From assembly GCA_024683935.1 (NCBI GenBank), contig JAIKXV010000038.1:24194-88193 (forward strand): DNA of 64,000 nucleotides. The letters run 5' to 3'. Below the pieces are notes generated by a model. The model searched no databases and was not told the DNA's origin. It was given only the letters and a program-made list of their open reading frames with translations. The DNA is from Lachnospiraceae bacterium (GTDB lineage Bacteria; Bacillota_A; Clostridia; Lachnospirales; Lachnospiraceae). The position numbers were made by a program, and so were the translations under genes. Positions within the stretch are counted from its first letter, which is position 1. Every line of letters starts with the position of its first letter. Shown one piece after another: positions 1 to 8,938 of this stretch.

Positions 1-931
1 CGTCACCCACGCCCGAAAGCAGGGTGGACACCAGCACAAACCGGGGATCGGTCCTGCAGAGCTCGGTCTGCAGCGCAGCTATTCTCTGAAAAGCATCATG
101 CCTGCCCTTTTCCCCGCCTATCCTGATCATCAGGAATTTATCTATCCCGGACATGAACAATCTGGATGAAAAAACATTGATATCGGTCAGATACTGCTCA
201 TCGCTTATGCCCTCTATCGCGTCATTTTCACCCTGGAGAAAGACCAGGAACTGATTCTCCACCTGATAATCGTTTTCCTCCAGCCATGTCTTCGCGGTCT
301 TGAACCTCATGATGACTTCATTGCACACCGCATCCGACGCCCAGTAGGTGGAGGGCATGCCGCCCTTTGACGCAGAAACAGCCACCACCGGAGTCCCGGT
401 CTCACTGTACCAGGTATTTACAAAGCTGGTGACCAGGCTGCCTCTTTTCAGATAAAAATCATTCATAATCTCGGTATTTTCATAAATACCGAAGGGCTCT
501 GCCAGCGTATAGATCCTGGTGGGATCAGATATCGCCCTGAATTCTGCCCCGGCCCCTTCCGTTATCTCCGGAGCCTCATCTGCATTGCCGCCGTAGCCTG
601 ACATATTGCTCTGGCCTGCAAAGACTATAAGGTCTACCTTCTGACCCTTATTCTCCTCTGCAAACACTTCCGCTTCCTCATTCTTTATATTCTTTTCAAT
701 CTCGGAATCAATATCTTCCACCGGTTCCTTTTCCGGCTCCGCTACTATTACCTCGGACGGGATCTCCGAAAGGATACTGCCCTGCACAGTACCGTTCTTT
801 TCGCTTCTTTCATCAAAGGGGTTGCCCCTGAAGGAAAAGTATACCGCTGCTGCGGCGGAAACCAGGGCTGCGGCAAGAAGTATCAGTATTATGAACACGG
901 CGGTTTTTTGTCTGTCATTCCTTCTTTTCAA
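1..931 (-). CDS. membrane-anchored SASA-family esterase (partial)
   Basis: Partial gene; its 3' end lies beyond the left edge and about 310 residues are visible. The N-terminus is basic and followed by one hydrophobic segment (about residues 10-30), then an acidic Glu-rich linker, then a domain opening with VDLIVFAGQSNMSGYGG. GQSNMSG is the nucleophile block of the SASA (sialate O-acetylesterase, DUF303) branch of SGNH hydrolases. A second conserved block, FLVFLQGENDA, is also present. It is probably a carbohydrate O-acyl esterase held on the outer face of the membrane. I chose the TTG start at 931 because it gives a normal N-in anchor; a GTG ten codons later is possible. It overlaps the GtrA-like gene by 17 bases and is last in the visible polysaccharide unit. 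Confidence 0.75.
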   Translation of the reverse strand, partial: MKRRNDRQKTAVFIILILLAAALVSAAAAVYFSFRGNPFDERSEKNGTVQGSILSEIPSEVIVAEPEKEPVEDIDSEIEKNIKNEEAEVFAEENKGQKVDLIVFAGQSNMSGYGGNADEAPEITEGAGAEFRAISDPTRIYTLAEPFGIYENTEIMNDFYLKRGSLVTSFVNTWYSETGTPVVAVSASKGGMPSTYWASDAVCNEVIMRFKTAKTWLEENDYQVENQFLVFLQGENDAIEGISDEQYLTDINVFSSRLFMSGIDKFLMIRIGGEKGRHDAFQRIAALQTELCRTDPRFVLVSTLLSGVGD

Positions 932-1358
932 TAAATATCTTTCTCGTAATGAAGTTATAGACCATTACCACTCCGGTAGCGAAGATCTTTCCGATGGTCT
1001 CTTTGAATGTCCACAGCAGTCCGTTAAATCCGGTCTGCAGAAACGGTACGTTGTCGTATACGGTAAGGACTCCCAGTATCAGCACCTCGTTCAATGCGAG
1101 CCCTATAAGCGACAGCACCGCAAAGACTGTGAATTCCTTTCTCCTGTCCATGTTTTCGTCATGAACGAAAACAAATTTCATACTGGTGAAATAATTAAAT
1201 ATCAGAGATATGGTAAAACCGAAGAAGGCGGCTATCGCAACCGTTACCTTAGCGTTTCCGAAGATCAGTATTATAATGGAATAGATTGCAAAGTCTATAA
1301 GAAATGAAAGACCTCCGACTACTCCGAACTTCAGTATCTGTTTAATAAGCTTATTCAT
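915..1358 (-). CDS. GtrA-like membrane protein
   Basis: A 147-residue protein with four evident membrane segments, the size and topology of the GtrA/DPMS family. It opens with KQILKFGVVGGLSFLIDFAI, and the pattern of phenylalanine and glycine followed by Asp in helix 1 is typical. Family members are thought to help move undecaprenyl- or dolichyl-phosphate-linked sugars across the membrane. The gene starts two bases after the stop of a polyprenyl-phosphate glycosyltransferase, the usual partner, which supports a role in supplying a lipid-linked sugar for extracellular glycosylation. A GT87-like enzyme that could use that donor is one gene further upstream. Confidence 0.85.
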   Translation of the reverse strand: MNKLIKQILKFGVVGGLSFLIDFAIYSIIILIFGNAKVTVAIAAFFGFTISLIFNYFTSMKFVFVHDENMDRRKEFTVFAVLSLIGLALNEVLILGVLTVYDNVPFLQTGFNGLLWTFKETIGKIFATGVVMVYNFITRKIFIEKKE

Positions 1359-1360
1359 TT

Positions 1361-2068
1361 TTACAAAATCCTGTTCAATTTGATAAAGTCACCCAGGGCA
1401 CTCTTCCCTATTTTGAAGATCCGTTTCATGTTGATGGAATTCACTCCGCCCTGCCTGGGTCTGAAGGTTATGGGAATGTAGCGGATGGATCTGTTATGTT
1501 TGGTAAAGGCCACCGAAAGCAGTACATTCGAAAGGAAAAAGTCCTTCGGAACATAGCGTATCTCCCTTTTCAGCGTTTCTCCCTTCATAAGGCGGTAAGG
1601 AGTGTTGGCGTCCTCCACCCACACATGAAAGCATAAAAATACGGTGAGCTTTAAAACCTTGGTTACAAAAACACGGGATATCCCGTCCTGACGGCTCTTC
1701 CTGGAGCCTATGACCATGTCATAGTGCTTCCTGCACCTGTAGAACTCGTCAAATTCCTCCGGCCGTGTCTGCCCGTCGGAATCCGTCTGGAATACATAAT
1801 CCGCCCCCTCTGAAAGGGCGAATTTGTAGCCCGTAAGTATGGCGGCTCCGTGCCCCGCATTTTCCTTATCCTTTATGATGAGCTGGGGACGGTTCTTCTG
1901 CTCTTCCTTCAATACTGCCAGAGTATTGTCCTTGCTGCCGTCATTGACTATGACCAGCCTTGAATTCTCTCCCGCCATTACCGCGATAGGGTACCATTCG
2001 TCCACAACACGCCTGATGTTGGCCTCTTCATTGTATGCCGGTATCACTATATATAATTTATCCTGCAT
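1361..2068 (-). CDS. GT2 polyprenyl-phosphate sugar transferase (DPM1-like)
   Basis: A 235-residue GT-A fold glycosyltransferase. Visible motifs are YIVIPAYNEEANI at the N-terminus, VIVNDGSKDNT (nucleotide binding) and QTDSDGQTRPEEF (the DxD region that binds metal and sugar nucleotide). The length matches single-domain dolichyl/undecaprenyl-phosphate mannosyl- or glucosyltransferases without C-terminal membrane helices. It probably makes polyprenyl-phosphate-hexose in the cytoplasm for the GtrA-like protein and the GT87-like enzyme beside it. The sugar cannot be read from the sequence. Confidence 0.85.
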   Translation of the reverse strand: MQDKLYIVIPAYNEEANIRRVVDEWYPIAVMAGENSRLVIVNDGSKDNTLAVLKEEQKNRPQLIIKDKENAGHGAAILTGYKFALSEGADYVFQTDSDGQTRPEEFDEFYRCRKHYDMVIGSRKSRQDGISRVFVTKVLKLTVFLCFHVWVEDANTPYRLMKGETLKREIRYVPKDFFLSNVLLSVAFTKHNRSIRYIPITFRPRQGGVNSINMKRIFKIGKSALGDFIKLNRIL

Positions 2069-2114
2069 TTCTTTCTCCTATACTTTGCTATAACGCCGCA
2101 GCCTGCCAGTCAGA

Positions 2115-2143
2115 TGTCATCCCGGGCTAAGCGAGGAATCCCT
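2115..2143 (-). repeat. dispersed short inverted-repeat element, copy 1
   Basis: On the minus strand the segment reads GGATTCCTCGCTTAGCCCGG followed by GATGACA. It matches copy 2 at 14038-14066 along its length, with stem bases changed in a pair-preserving way (ATTCC/GGGAT here, ATTCT/AGAAT there). The TGA inside the terminal TGACA is the stop codon of the GT87-like gene, so the last residues of that protein come from the element. Confidence 0.5.
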
Positions 2144-3289
2144 GTTTCTTAACGACAATACAAAAAACAGTACGAACATCACCAGATATATGTAATATAG
2201 GAAAGCCCCTGCCTTCATACAAAGCGCACTCTCCCTCAGCAGCCTGACAACGAAGAAGAAATACAACACTACTATCCCGTAAAGAGCAAGCAGAAGCCTG
2301 TGGCTTACAGTCTCCGGATCCGCGAGATAAGTACCCGCTGCCGCCGGTATCAGTATAAAGAAATCATATATCCTGTGATAGGTCATAATGAGGCTGAACA
2401 GTATAAGTATCGAAAAGAGCGCCCCGTCCCTGCCTTCGGGCAGCAAAAACACAGAAATCACCAGAACAAGCATTATTACAATTGTCACTGCAATGCTTAC
2501 CGGGCCTCCGCCGCACAGAGCGCCTATGTCTATCGATCCTTCTCCGCTTAATACGGATGCAACCTTCAGGGGTTCCCTTATCATATCGATAAAGGTGCTG
2601 TGCAGCATCTTTGCCCCTGCAAAGGTTCCGATCACATGAGGAATAAGGGAGATCACCAGCTCCTTATACCTCTTTTTATAAAGAAAATAAACCGCCAGCG
2701 GAGCCGTCAGGGTGTACTTGAAATATGACACCGACAGAGTAAGGCCTGACAGAAGGGCATGATCATTTTCAGAAAGCCATACGGCAAGCATGAAAAAGAA
2801 AAAGGAAAAGAGACTGTGCTGCCCCACTCCTATCTGGTTCCTCCAGGGTGTTCCGGCGATCATCAATAACATCAGTAAATTAAAGATGTCCCTGTCCGCA
2901 TTCTTAAAAAAGGTCTGTCTCAATAAAAGTACCGACAGCGCCGTGAATACCAGATTAAGTATCAGCCACATTACCCTTGCTGCCGGAAAAGGAAGAAAGG
3001 TCATCGGCATCAGAAGCATAAGGAGACTCGGAAACTGGTTCGCCTCCATCTTCTGCGGCGCTCCAGCCTTCTCAAATATCCTGTAAAACAGCGCCGTGGA
3101 GCCTTTCTGCAGCGCCCCCGTAGGTTCAAGACTCTCCCTATACGGATTGATACCGCTCCGTAAAGAAAGAGCGGCATCATACTGAAAATCCTGACTGTAC
3201 CGGAGAGCATTCCTGGCTCCCTGAAAAACAGAAAGTACAGCGAGTAATATTAAAATAATATAAAGTATCGATTTAACGTTTTTTTTCAT
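2117..3289 (-). CDS. GT87-like polyprenol-phosphate-dependent glycosyltransferase
   Basis: A 390-residue integral membrane protein with about ten hydrophobic helices. A loop after helix 1 contains SQDFQYDAALSLRSGINPY, which fits the GT87/DUF2029 pattern of an acidic catalytic residue soon after the first helix and an NPY motif. GT87 enzymes move mannose or related sugars from polyprenyl phosphate to an acceptor on the outer face of the membrane. Its neighbours are a polyprenyl-phosphate sugar synthase and a GtrA-like protein, a complete set for one extracellular sugar addition. The C-terminal residues (RDSSLSPG) are encoded by a dispersed repeat, so the tail is probably not conserved. Confidence 0.75.
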   Translation of the reverse strand: MKKNVKSILYIILILLAVLSVFQGARNALRYSQDFQYDAALSLRSGINPYRESLEPTGALQKGSTALFYRIFEKAGAPQKMEANQFPSLLMLLMPMTFLPFPAARVMWLILNLVFTALSVLLLRQTFFKNADRDIFNLLMLLMIAGTPWRNQIGVGQHSLFSFFFFMLAVWLSENDHALLSGLTLSVSYFKYTLTAPLAVYFLYKKRYKELVISLIPHVIGTFAGAKMLHSTFIDMIREPLKVASVLSGEGSIDIGALCGGGPVSIAVTIVIMLVLVISVFLLPEGRDGALFSILILFSLIMTYHRIYDFFILIPAAAGTYLADPETVSHRLLLALYGIVVLYFFFVVRLLRESALCMKAGAFLYYIYLVMFVLFFVLSLRNRDSSLSPG

Positions 3290-3301
3290 TAACCAAAAGG
3301 C

Positions 3302-5029
3302 TTACGCCAGCTTCTTAATTACATCTTCCCGGAGTTCCGCAAGCTTCTTCTCGGAGTCCTCAAGGCTTGTGCCCTTAACGCCCATGTAGAACTTGATCTT
3401 CGGTTCGGTTCCGGAAGGACGTACGCAGCACCAGGAGTTGTTGTCCAGGTCAAAGTAGAGTACGTTTGAAGAGGGAAGTCCTGTCTTCTTTTCTTCCTTA
3501 GTCTCCATGTTCACGGCCTTATCTGCCTTGTAATCCCTGAATTCCTTAACCTTCAGTCCGGCAAACTCCGTGGGAGGCTCCTTCCTGATGCGTTCCATAA
3601 TGTTCTGTATCTCTTTCGCTCCGTCTATACCCTTCAGGGTAACGGTATGTATGCCTTCCCTGTAATATCCGTACTTCTTATAGATATTAAGCATCTGATC
3701 CCATACGGTTATGCCCTCTTTCTTACAGAAGGCTGCTGTCTCCGCAAGGCACATAACCGCATCAACGGCATCCTTGTCCCTCGCATGGGTTCCTACGAGA
3801 CAGCCGTAGGATTCCTCATATCCGAATACGTACTCGTGGCTGCCCTTTTCCTCAAACCACTTGATCTGCTCCCCGATATACTTGAAGCCGGTAAGCACCT
3901 CTATAAGGGTCTGGCCGTATTCCTCTGCAATGGGATCGATCATATTGGATGAAACTATGGTCTTTATCACTGCTCCGTTAGCGGGCAGTTTTCCGGTCTT
4001 CTTAAGCTCCCTCATGCGGTATTCCGCGATCAGGATACCCGACATATTTCCGGTAAAGGGCATATATTCTCCGGTAGCCGAATCCTTTGCGTATATACCG
4101 AGACGGTCTGCATCCGGATCGGTAGCCATAACGATATCTGCGTCCTTTTCCTTTGCGAGCTTCAACGCAAGGGTAAAGGCCTTGGGATCCTCGGGATTGG
4201 GATATTCCAGGGTAGTGAAATCGGGATCCGGTTCCTCCTGCTCGGGAACCACATATACATTCTCAAATCCCAGTTCCTTCAGCACACGCCTTACAGGCAC
4301 GTTTCCGGTGCCGTGGAAGGGAGAATAAACTATCTTTATATCCTTTGACATCTCCTTTATGATGTCGGGATGGATAATGAGCTTCTTTAATTCTTCGATA
4401 TAGATATCGTCGATCTCTTTGCCTATAACATTATACAGACCCTTGCTCTTTGCTTCATTAAGGTCCATCGTCTTTGCTTCGCTGAAATCCTTTATGGCAG
4501 CTACACAGTCAACGATATCGGTGTCCCTGGGGGATGTAACCTGTGCTCCGTCCTCCCAGTATACTTTATATCCGTTATATTCAGGCGGGTTATGGCTTGC
4601 GGTAACAACTATACCCGCTGTACAGTGCAGATGGCGGAGCGCAAAGGAAAGCTCCGGAGTGGGACGGAGCGCATCAAATACATAGGCCTTTATGCCGTTA
4701 GCCGCCAGGCAGAGAGCTGCCACATCCGCGAACTCCGGTGACATGCGCCTGCAGTCATAGGCAATGGCTACGCCCTTATCTCCGGCGCCCTCCTTCAGGA
4801 TATAATTTGCCAATCCCTGGGTGGCTCTTCTCACGGTATAAACGTTCATGCGGTTTGTACCCGCACCGATCACGCCTCTTAAGCCTCCGGTACCGAATTC
4901 CAGATCCTTGTAAAATCTGTCCTGTATCTCGGCATCATTGCCCTTGATGGATTCCAGTTCCTTCTTTGTATCCTCATCAAAGTAAGAATCGCTCAGCCAG
5001 TATTCGTAACTCTTCATATAATCGCTCAT
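3302..5029 (-). CDS. pgcA: phosphoglucomutase / phosphomannomutase
   Basis: A cytoplasmic alpha-D-phosphohexomutase interconverting glucose-1-phosphate and glucose-6-phosphate. The frame can be extended to 5104, but I chose ATG at 5029 (575 residues): the product then begins MSDYMKSYEYWL as in the family, and an AGAAGGGTGG ribosome site lies just upstream. Visible blocks are TASHNPPEYNGYKVYW (phosphoserine), ATDPDADRLGIY (metal), FGYEESYG (sugar specificity) and RPSGTEPKIKFY (phosphate binding). Length fits the Firmicutes PgcA type. It supplies glucose-1-phosphate for RfbA in the same locus and for glycogen metabolism. A likely promoter of its own lies in the upstream gene's 3' end. Confidence 0.93.
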   Translation of the reverse strand: MSDYMKSYEYWLSDSYFDEDTKKELESIKGNDAEIQDRFYKDLEFGTGGLRGVIGAGTNRMNVYTVRRATQGLANYILKEGAGDKGVAIAYDCRRMSPEFADVAALCLAANGIKAYVFDALRPTPELSFALRHLHCTAGIVVTASHNPPEYNGYKVYWEDGAQVTSPRDTDIVDCVAAIKDFSEAKTMDLNEAKSKGLYNVIGKEIDDIYIEELKKLIIHPDIIKEMSKDIKIVYSPFHGTGNVPVRRVLKELGFENVYVVPEQEEPDPDFTTLEYPNPEDPKAFTLALKLAKEKDADIVMATDPDADRLGIYAKDSATGEYMPFTGNMSGILIAEYRMRELKKTGKLPANGAVIKTIVSSNMIDPIAEEYGQTLIEVLTGFKYIGEQIKWFEEKGSHEYVFGYEESYGCLVGTHARDKDAVDAVMCLAETAAFCKKEGITVWDQMLNIYKKYGYYREGIHTVTLKGIDGAKEIQNIMERIRKEPPTEFAGLKVKEFRDYKADKAVNMETKEEKKTGLPSSNVLYFDLDNNSWCCVRPSGTEPKIKFYMGVKGTSLEDSEKKLAELREDVIKKLA

Positions 5030-5112
5030 TTTATGTACCACCCTTCTGTTTTCCTGTGGACAGCAGAGAACGCCGTCTGATGATCGAAAAAACTCGAAAA
5101 ACACCGCTAATT

Positions 5113-5121
5113 ATTATATCA
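5113..5121 (-). promoter_or_regulatory. extended -10 promoter candidate for the mutase gene
   Basis: The minus strand reads TGATATAAT, a perfect extended -10 box, about 85 bases before the chosen start of the mutase gene and just past the stop of the upstream glycosyltransferase. I see no good -35 box at the right distance. It suggests that the mutase and downstream genes can be transcribed apart from the exporter operon. Confidence 0.4.
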
Positions 5122-5130
5122 CAATTACTG

Positions 5131-7155
5131 TTACTGTACCATGGGTGCGGGGCTCGCTTTCAGAGTGTAATTGCTGTGGTCCAGGGAGAAATTAATGTTG
5201 TAGTAGGGATCCCCCTTTTCAAGCTCATTCTTCCACTTCTCACGGAAATGCCCGGATTCCCTGTTGTAGCGTTCTTCCTTCTCCTTATCGGCACCGCTCA
5301 CGTCGTCTCCTCTGGAAACGCTCTCATAGTGATACAGCTCGGAAAAAGGAGTAAAGACATTGAGCAGCCCCAGGGAACGCAGCTTCAGACAGAAATCCAC
5401 ATCATTAAGGGCCACGGCAAAGCTTTCGTCAAAGCCTCCCGCCCTTTCATAGTCGGATCTCTTTACCATCAGGCATGCTCCGGTGACCGCGCTGACATTC
5501 TGCGCATAGCAGAGCCGTCCCATATATCCCAGGTTTTCCCACGAAAGCCTGTAGTGGGTGTGTCCCGCAGTCCTGTGGGCTCCGAGCCCGATCACGATAC
5601 CTGCGTGCTGAATGGTGCGGTCCGGATAGTAGAGCTTGCTCCCGACTGCCCCCACGTCTTCACGCTGGGCGTACATCAGCATATTCTCCATCCAGTCCCG
5701 GCTGATCACTTCGGTATCGTTATTGAGAAGAAGTATCATATCTCCGGAGGACTTTGATACTCCGAAGTTTACAAGCTTTGAGAAATTGAAACCCTCCTCA
5801 TCAGGAGCCTCATATTTCACGACATGCGCAAAAGGTGACTTTTCGATCTCCCTGTAGACCTCCTCTGTTTCATCCTCCGTACTGCTGTTTTCCACAATGA
5901 TAAGCTCATAATTATCATAGGAGCTCTTTGTAATAATGGATTCCGTGCAGCGCTTCAGGTCGGAGGCATGATCCTTATTCGGAATGATGATGCTGATCTT
6001 CGGTCTGTCAGTCAGGGCATAGCGTATACGGAAAATAGTGGCAAAGGCCTTCGTACTCTCTATCTCAAAATCCTTAAAACCACAGGACGTAAGGTGGGAG
6101 GCCACGGCGCCCTTTGCGGCATCTATCGCATAGGTCTTTGTATTGATATCGGCAGCGGTGGACTGGTCGTGACTCCGCCAGTAATAGTAGACTCCCGGCA
6201 CGTGTCTTATTACCCTGGCCTCAGCCGTAAGCCTGAGGATCATGTCATGATCCTGGCTTCCGTCAAATTCACTCCTGAAGCGCCCGCATCTGTCAGAAAG
6301 TTCCTTCTTAAAGACGGAAAAATGGCAGATATAATTATTTGCCCTCAGGTTATCTATGGCAAAGTCCGGCTTGAAGTGAAGGGTGATCATATTGTCTATG
6401 CCGTTACCCTTGAAGGTCACCTCATCGCAGTATATAAAATCAGGATCATATTCCTCTATCTCCTGCATATACCTGTAGAGAACAGAAGGATGCAGCAGGT
6501 CGTCATGGTCAAAAAGCCCTATATAATCCCCGCCTGCGAGATCAAAACACACATTGGTATTCCCGGAGATACCGAGGTTCTTTTCTATCTTCCTGTATTT
6601 TATGCGTGAAATTCCTGCGGGATTGCTCCCGGCATCGCTGTCCATGTATTCCCGGATGATCTCTCCGACATAGGAGTGTTCATCATCGGAACCGTCGGCT
6701 ATACAGAGCTCCCACCCTGCATAGGTCTGACTGGTTACGCTCTCTATCATCTCCCGGAGGAACTTTTCCGGAGTATTGAAAACAGGCACCAGGATGCTGA
6801 ATACATGCCTCTCCTTAAAGGCAGTGCCGCTCTCCTTTTTCCGTCTTTCGGCATCTGGAAAGCTCAGGGTCCCGTGGAATTTACAGGCCTTCTTTTCTAT
6901 GCTCTTGCTCTTAAGCTTCCTTACAACCTCTTTTACGCTGCCGAGCCTCCGCACCCTGACTGCCGCGGCTACTCCCTTGGCGTAAACGTTCCTGAAGGGC
7001 TTTATCAGCTTGAAAAGCCTGCTCTTTTTCAGCTTGTCAAGCTTGTCCTTCATCTCGGCGTTTTCCGCTTCGATCGTCACCAGTTCCCGGGTAAGCTTCT
7101 CATTCTTCTTTTTTTCCTGCTCGTATAATTCCTTATAATAAGCATCAAGACTCAT
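5131..7155 (-). CDS. two-domain GT2 glycosyltransferase with coiled-coil N-terminus
   Basis: A 674-residue cytoplasmic protein. Residues 1-60 are a charged coiled coil (YYKELYEQEKKKNEKL). A first GT-A domain begins near residue 117 with FSILVPVFNTPEKFL and has GLFDHDDLLHPS. A second begins near 385 with PKISIIIPNKDHASDL, followed by LLLNNDTEVISRDW, VTGACLMVKRSDYERAGGFDE and LNDVDFCLKLRS. Both nucleotide-sugar sites keep their acidic motifs, so both may be active. This tandem GT2 form is common in rhamnan and other ABC-exported polysaccharide loci. It overlaps the preceding glycosyltransferase gene by 11 bases, so the pair is probably translationally coupled. Confidence 0.87.
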   Translation of the reverse strand: MSLDAYYKELYEQEKKKNEKLTRELVTIEAENAEMKDKLDKLKKSRLFKLIKPFRNVYAKGVAAAVRVRRLGSVKEVVRKLKSKSIEKKACKFHGTLSFPDAERRKKESGTAFKERHVFSILVPVFNTPEKFLREMIESVTSQTYAGWELCIADGSDDEHSYVGEIIREYMDSDAGSNPAGISRIKYRKIEKNLGISGNTNVCFDLAGGDYIGLFDHDDLLHPSVLYRYMQEIEEYDPDFIYCDEVTFKGNGIDNMITLHFKPDFAIDNLRANNYICHFSVFKKELSDRCGRFRSEFDGSQDHDMILRLTAEARVIRHVPGVYYYWRSHDQSTAADINTKTYAIDAAKGAVASHLTSCGFKDFEIESTKAFATIFRIRYALTDRPKISIIIPNKDHASDLKRCTESIITKSSYDNYELIIVENSSTEDETEEVYREIEKSPFAHVVKYEAPDEEGFNFSKLVNFGVSKSSGDMILLLNNDTEVISRDWMENMLMYAQREDVGAVGSKLYYPDRTIQHAGIVIGLGAHRTAGHTHYRLSWENLGYMGRLCYAQNVSAVTGACLMVKRSDYERAGGFDESFAVALNDVDFCLKLRSLGLLNVFTPFSELYHYESVSRGDDVSGADKEKEERYNRESGHFREKWKNELEKGDPYYNINFSLDHSNYTLKASPAPMVQ

Positions 7156-8938
7156 TTATGATAAAACTCCTGTCTCTTCCGAAGATATCATGTCCCCTGA
7201 AGATAAGTGCTATACTATCCTTGGTGATATCACTTTTTAAGGCTGCCGCCTCCGCCTTCACGGCAAAGCCCGAAAGCAGTATATCTTTTTCCTTCGGGAA
7301 GACCTGCGGCAGATCCTCTCTGTATATCCGTCCGGCAGTCAGGACATATTCCCTGTCACTGTCCTTTATCTTTACACAGATATCGTATTCGTATCCGGCT
7401 TTGCCGTGCACAAAGCCCCAGCCCCTGATGTCGATGAAACCCTCGTGGCCCTGCGCATCCGAATTTCTGACGGAAACACTTTCGATATTGTACAGTACCT
7501 GCCCTTCTTCCGCCTTTCTGCAGCCTTTGACAGTGCTGTCAGCTTTTTTCAGGGCTTCTGAACTATAGAACGGAACCCTGTCCTCGGGATAAAGGATATC
7601 AACCCTCATATCCAGCTCCGTTCCCGTAAGATTCCTGTTGTACCAGGGATCGCCGTCCTTCAGAAGTTCCCGGTACTTGCCGTAAAAATAATCCCTCTCC
7701 TTACGGAGCCTTAAGTATTTTTCCCTTTCCCCGGCGTCACTCTTTCTGGACACGCTCTCGTGGTGTATCAGGAAAAAGGAATTCAGGCAGACATTGCGGT
7801 ATCCCTTTGAGAGAAGGGCGGCGCAGAGATCCGTATCGGTATAGGCAACTGCGAGCTTCTCATCAAAGCCTCCCGCCTCCAGGAATTTGGAACGTTCCAC
7901 CATGAGACAGGCCCCGGTCACGGCAAACACATTTCGCTTTCCCCGGTTAACTCCTCTCATATAGCTTACATCATCACTGTAACCGGAAAAGCAGTGGCTG
8001 CCGCCGGAAGAGAGCATACTGATGCCGATATGCTGTATCTTTTCTCCTCCCGGATAGAGGAGCTTGCATCCCACCGCACCGGTGCCGGGTTTCAGGGTTT
8101 CCCTCATCATGGGTTTCAGGAATGAAAGACCGTCAGGCACCTCGATATCGTCATTCAGGAAAAGCAGCACCCCGGATTCCGTCAGGGATGCACCCTTATT
8201 ACAGAGAGCAGAAAAAACGAAATCTCTTTCTTCCCTTAGATAGGAGAAAGAGTATTCCTTTGAAAGCTCCTGATAGCAGGCCGTATTTTCCGCATTGCTG
8301 CCGTTATCCAGAACTATGCATTCAGGGCTTATCCCATCTTTTTCCGCACTTTTCCTTAAACCGGAAATACACCGGCGGAGGAGCTCCGGGTGATCCTTTG
8401 AAAGAATGACTACCGAAACCCTGTCCGGCAGAGCAGCCGCCTCTTTATCACCGCCCGCATCCTTATAGGCATATTTATGGTGCGTCCCGGCGTGGTACAT
8501 GACTTCCGGTATATGCAGGGGTTTTTCCGAAGCCCTGCCGCACTCCCTTAAGAACTCCAGGCTTCCCTCTTCCGCGGCGGTCTTGCCGCTGATACTCCGG
8601 ATAAGGGAATTCTTTACAATGGTAAAACCTCCGGGGTAATAAAAATCTTCCAGCGTGTCCGGAGAAAAAGCGGGCTTAAAAAACGGATCATGCCTCCTGT
8701 TACCGCTTATCTCATCCTCATCGGCATAGATAAAATCATATCCCTTTTCAAAGACCCCGTATTCATTAAGGGCTGCCGACAGGCCCGGATCTATATCCCC
8801 GTCCCCGTCCAGGAACAGGGTATAGTCATCAGGGATCCTTAAAGGCAGGACTTCCCTTTTTATCTCCTTTTCCCTTATCCACGCGCTATACGGGTCGGAG
8901 ATATCCTTTATCAGATTCCTGTACTCGTCCCTTCTCAT
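7145..8938 (-). CDS. GT2 glycosyltransferase with degenerate N-terminal GT-like domain
   Basis: A 597-residue protein. Residues 30-110 look like the tail of a GT-A domain (TLFLDGDGDIDPGLSAALN, FIYADEDEIS) without its beginning. A complete GT2 domain starts near 173 with VSVVILSKDHPELLRRC and has LFLNDDIEVPDGL, GACLMVERSKFLEAGGFDE and AYTDTDLCAALLSKG. The last 150 residues, containing FIDIRGWGFVHGKAGYEY, look like a beta-sandwich often found at the end of such proteins. It presumably assembles the polysaccharide made in this locus. It shares a four-base ATGA overlap with the methyltransferase gene before it. Confidence 0.83.
   Translation of the reverse strand: MRRDEYRNLIKDISDPYSAWIREKEIKREVLPLRIPDDYTLFLDGDGDIDPGLSAALNEYGVFEKGYDFIYADEDEISGNRRHDPFFKPAFSPDTLEDFYYPGGFTIVKNSLIRSISGKTAAEEGSLEFLRECGRASEKPLHIPEVMYHAGTHHKYAYKDAGGDKEAAALPDRVSVVILSKDHPELLRRCISGLRKSAEKDGISPECIVLDNGSNAENTACYQELSKEYSFSYLREERDFVFSALCNKGASLTESGVLLFLNDDIEVPDGLSFLKPMMRETLKPGTGAVGCKLLYPGGEKIQHIGISMLSSGGSHCFSGYSDDVSYMRGVNRGKRNVFAVTGACLMVERSKFLEAGGFDEKLAVAYTDTDLCAALLSKGYRNVCLNSFFLIHHESVSRKSDAGEREKYLRLRKERDYFYGKYRELLKDGDPWYNRNLTGTELDMRVDILYPEDRVPFYSSEALKKADSTVKGCRKAEEGQVLYNIESVSVRNSDAQGHEGFIDIRGWGFVHGKAGYEYDICVKIKDSDREYVLTAGRIYREDLPQVFPKEKDILLSGFAVKAEAAALKSDITKDSIALIFRGHDIFGRDRSFIINES

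Noticed and set aside
4966..5757. Plus-strand open frame of 263 codons spanning the mutase and glycosyltransferase junction
   Set aside because: Crosses the ends of two real genes on the other strand and shows no motif or ribosome site.
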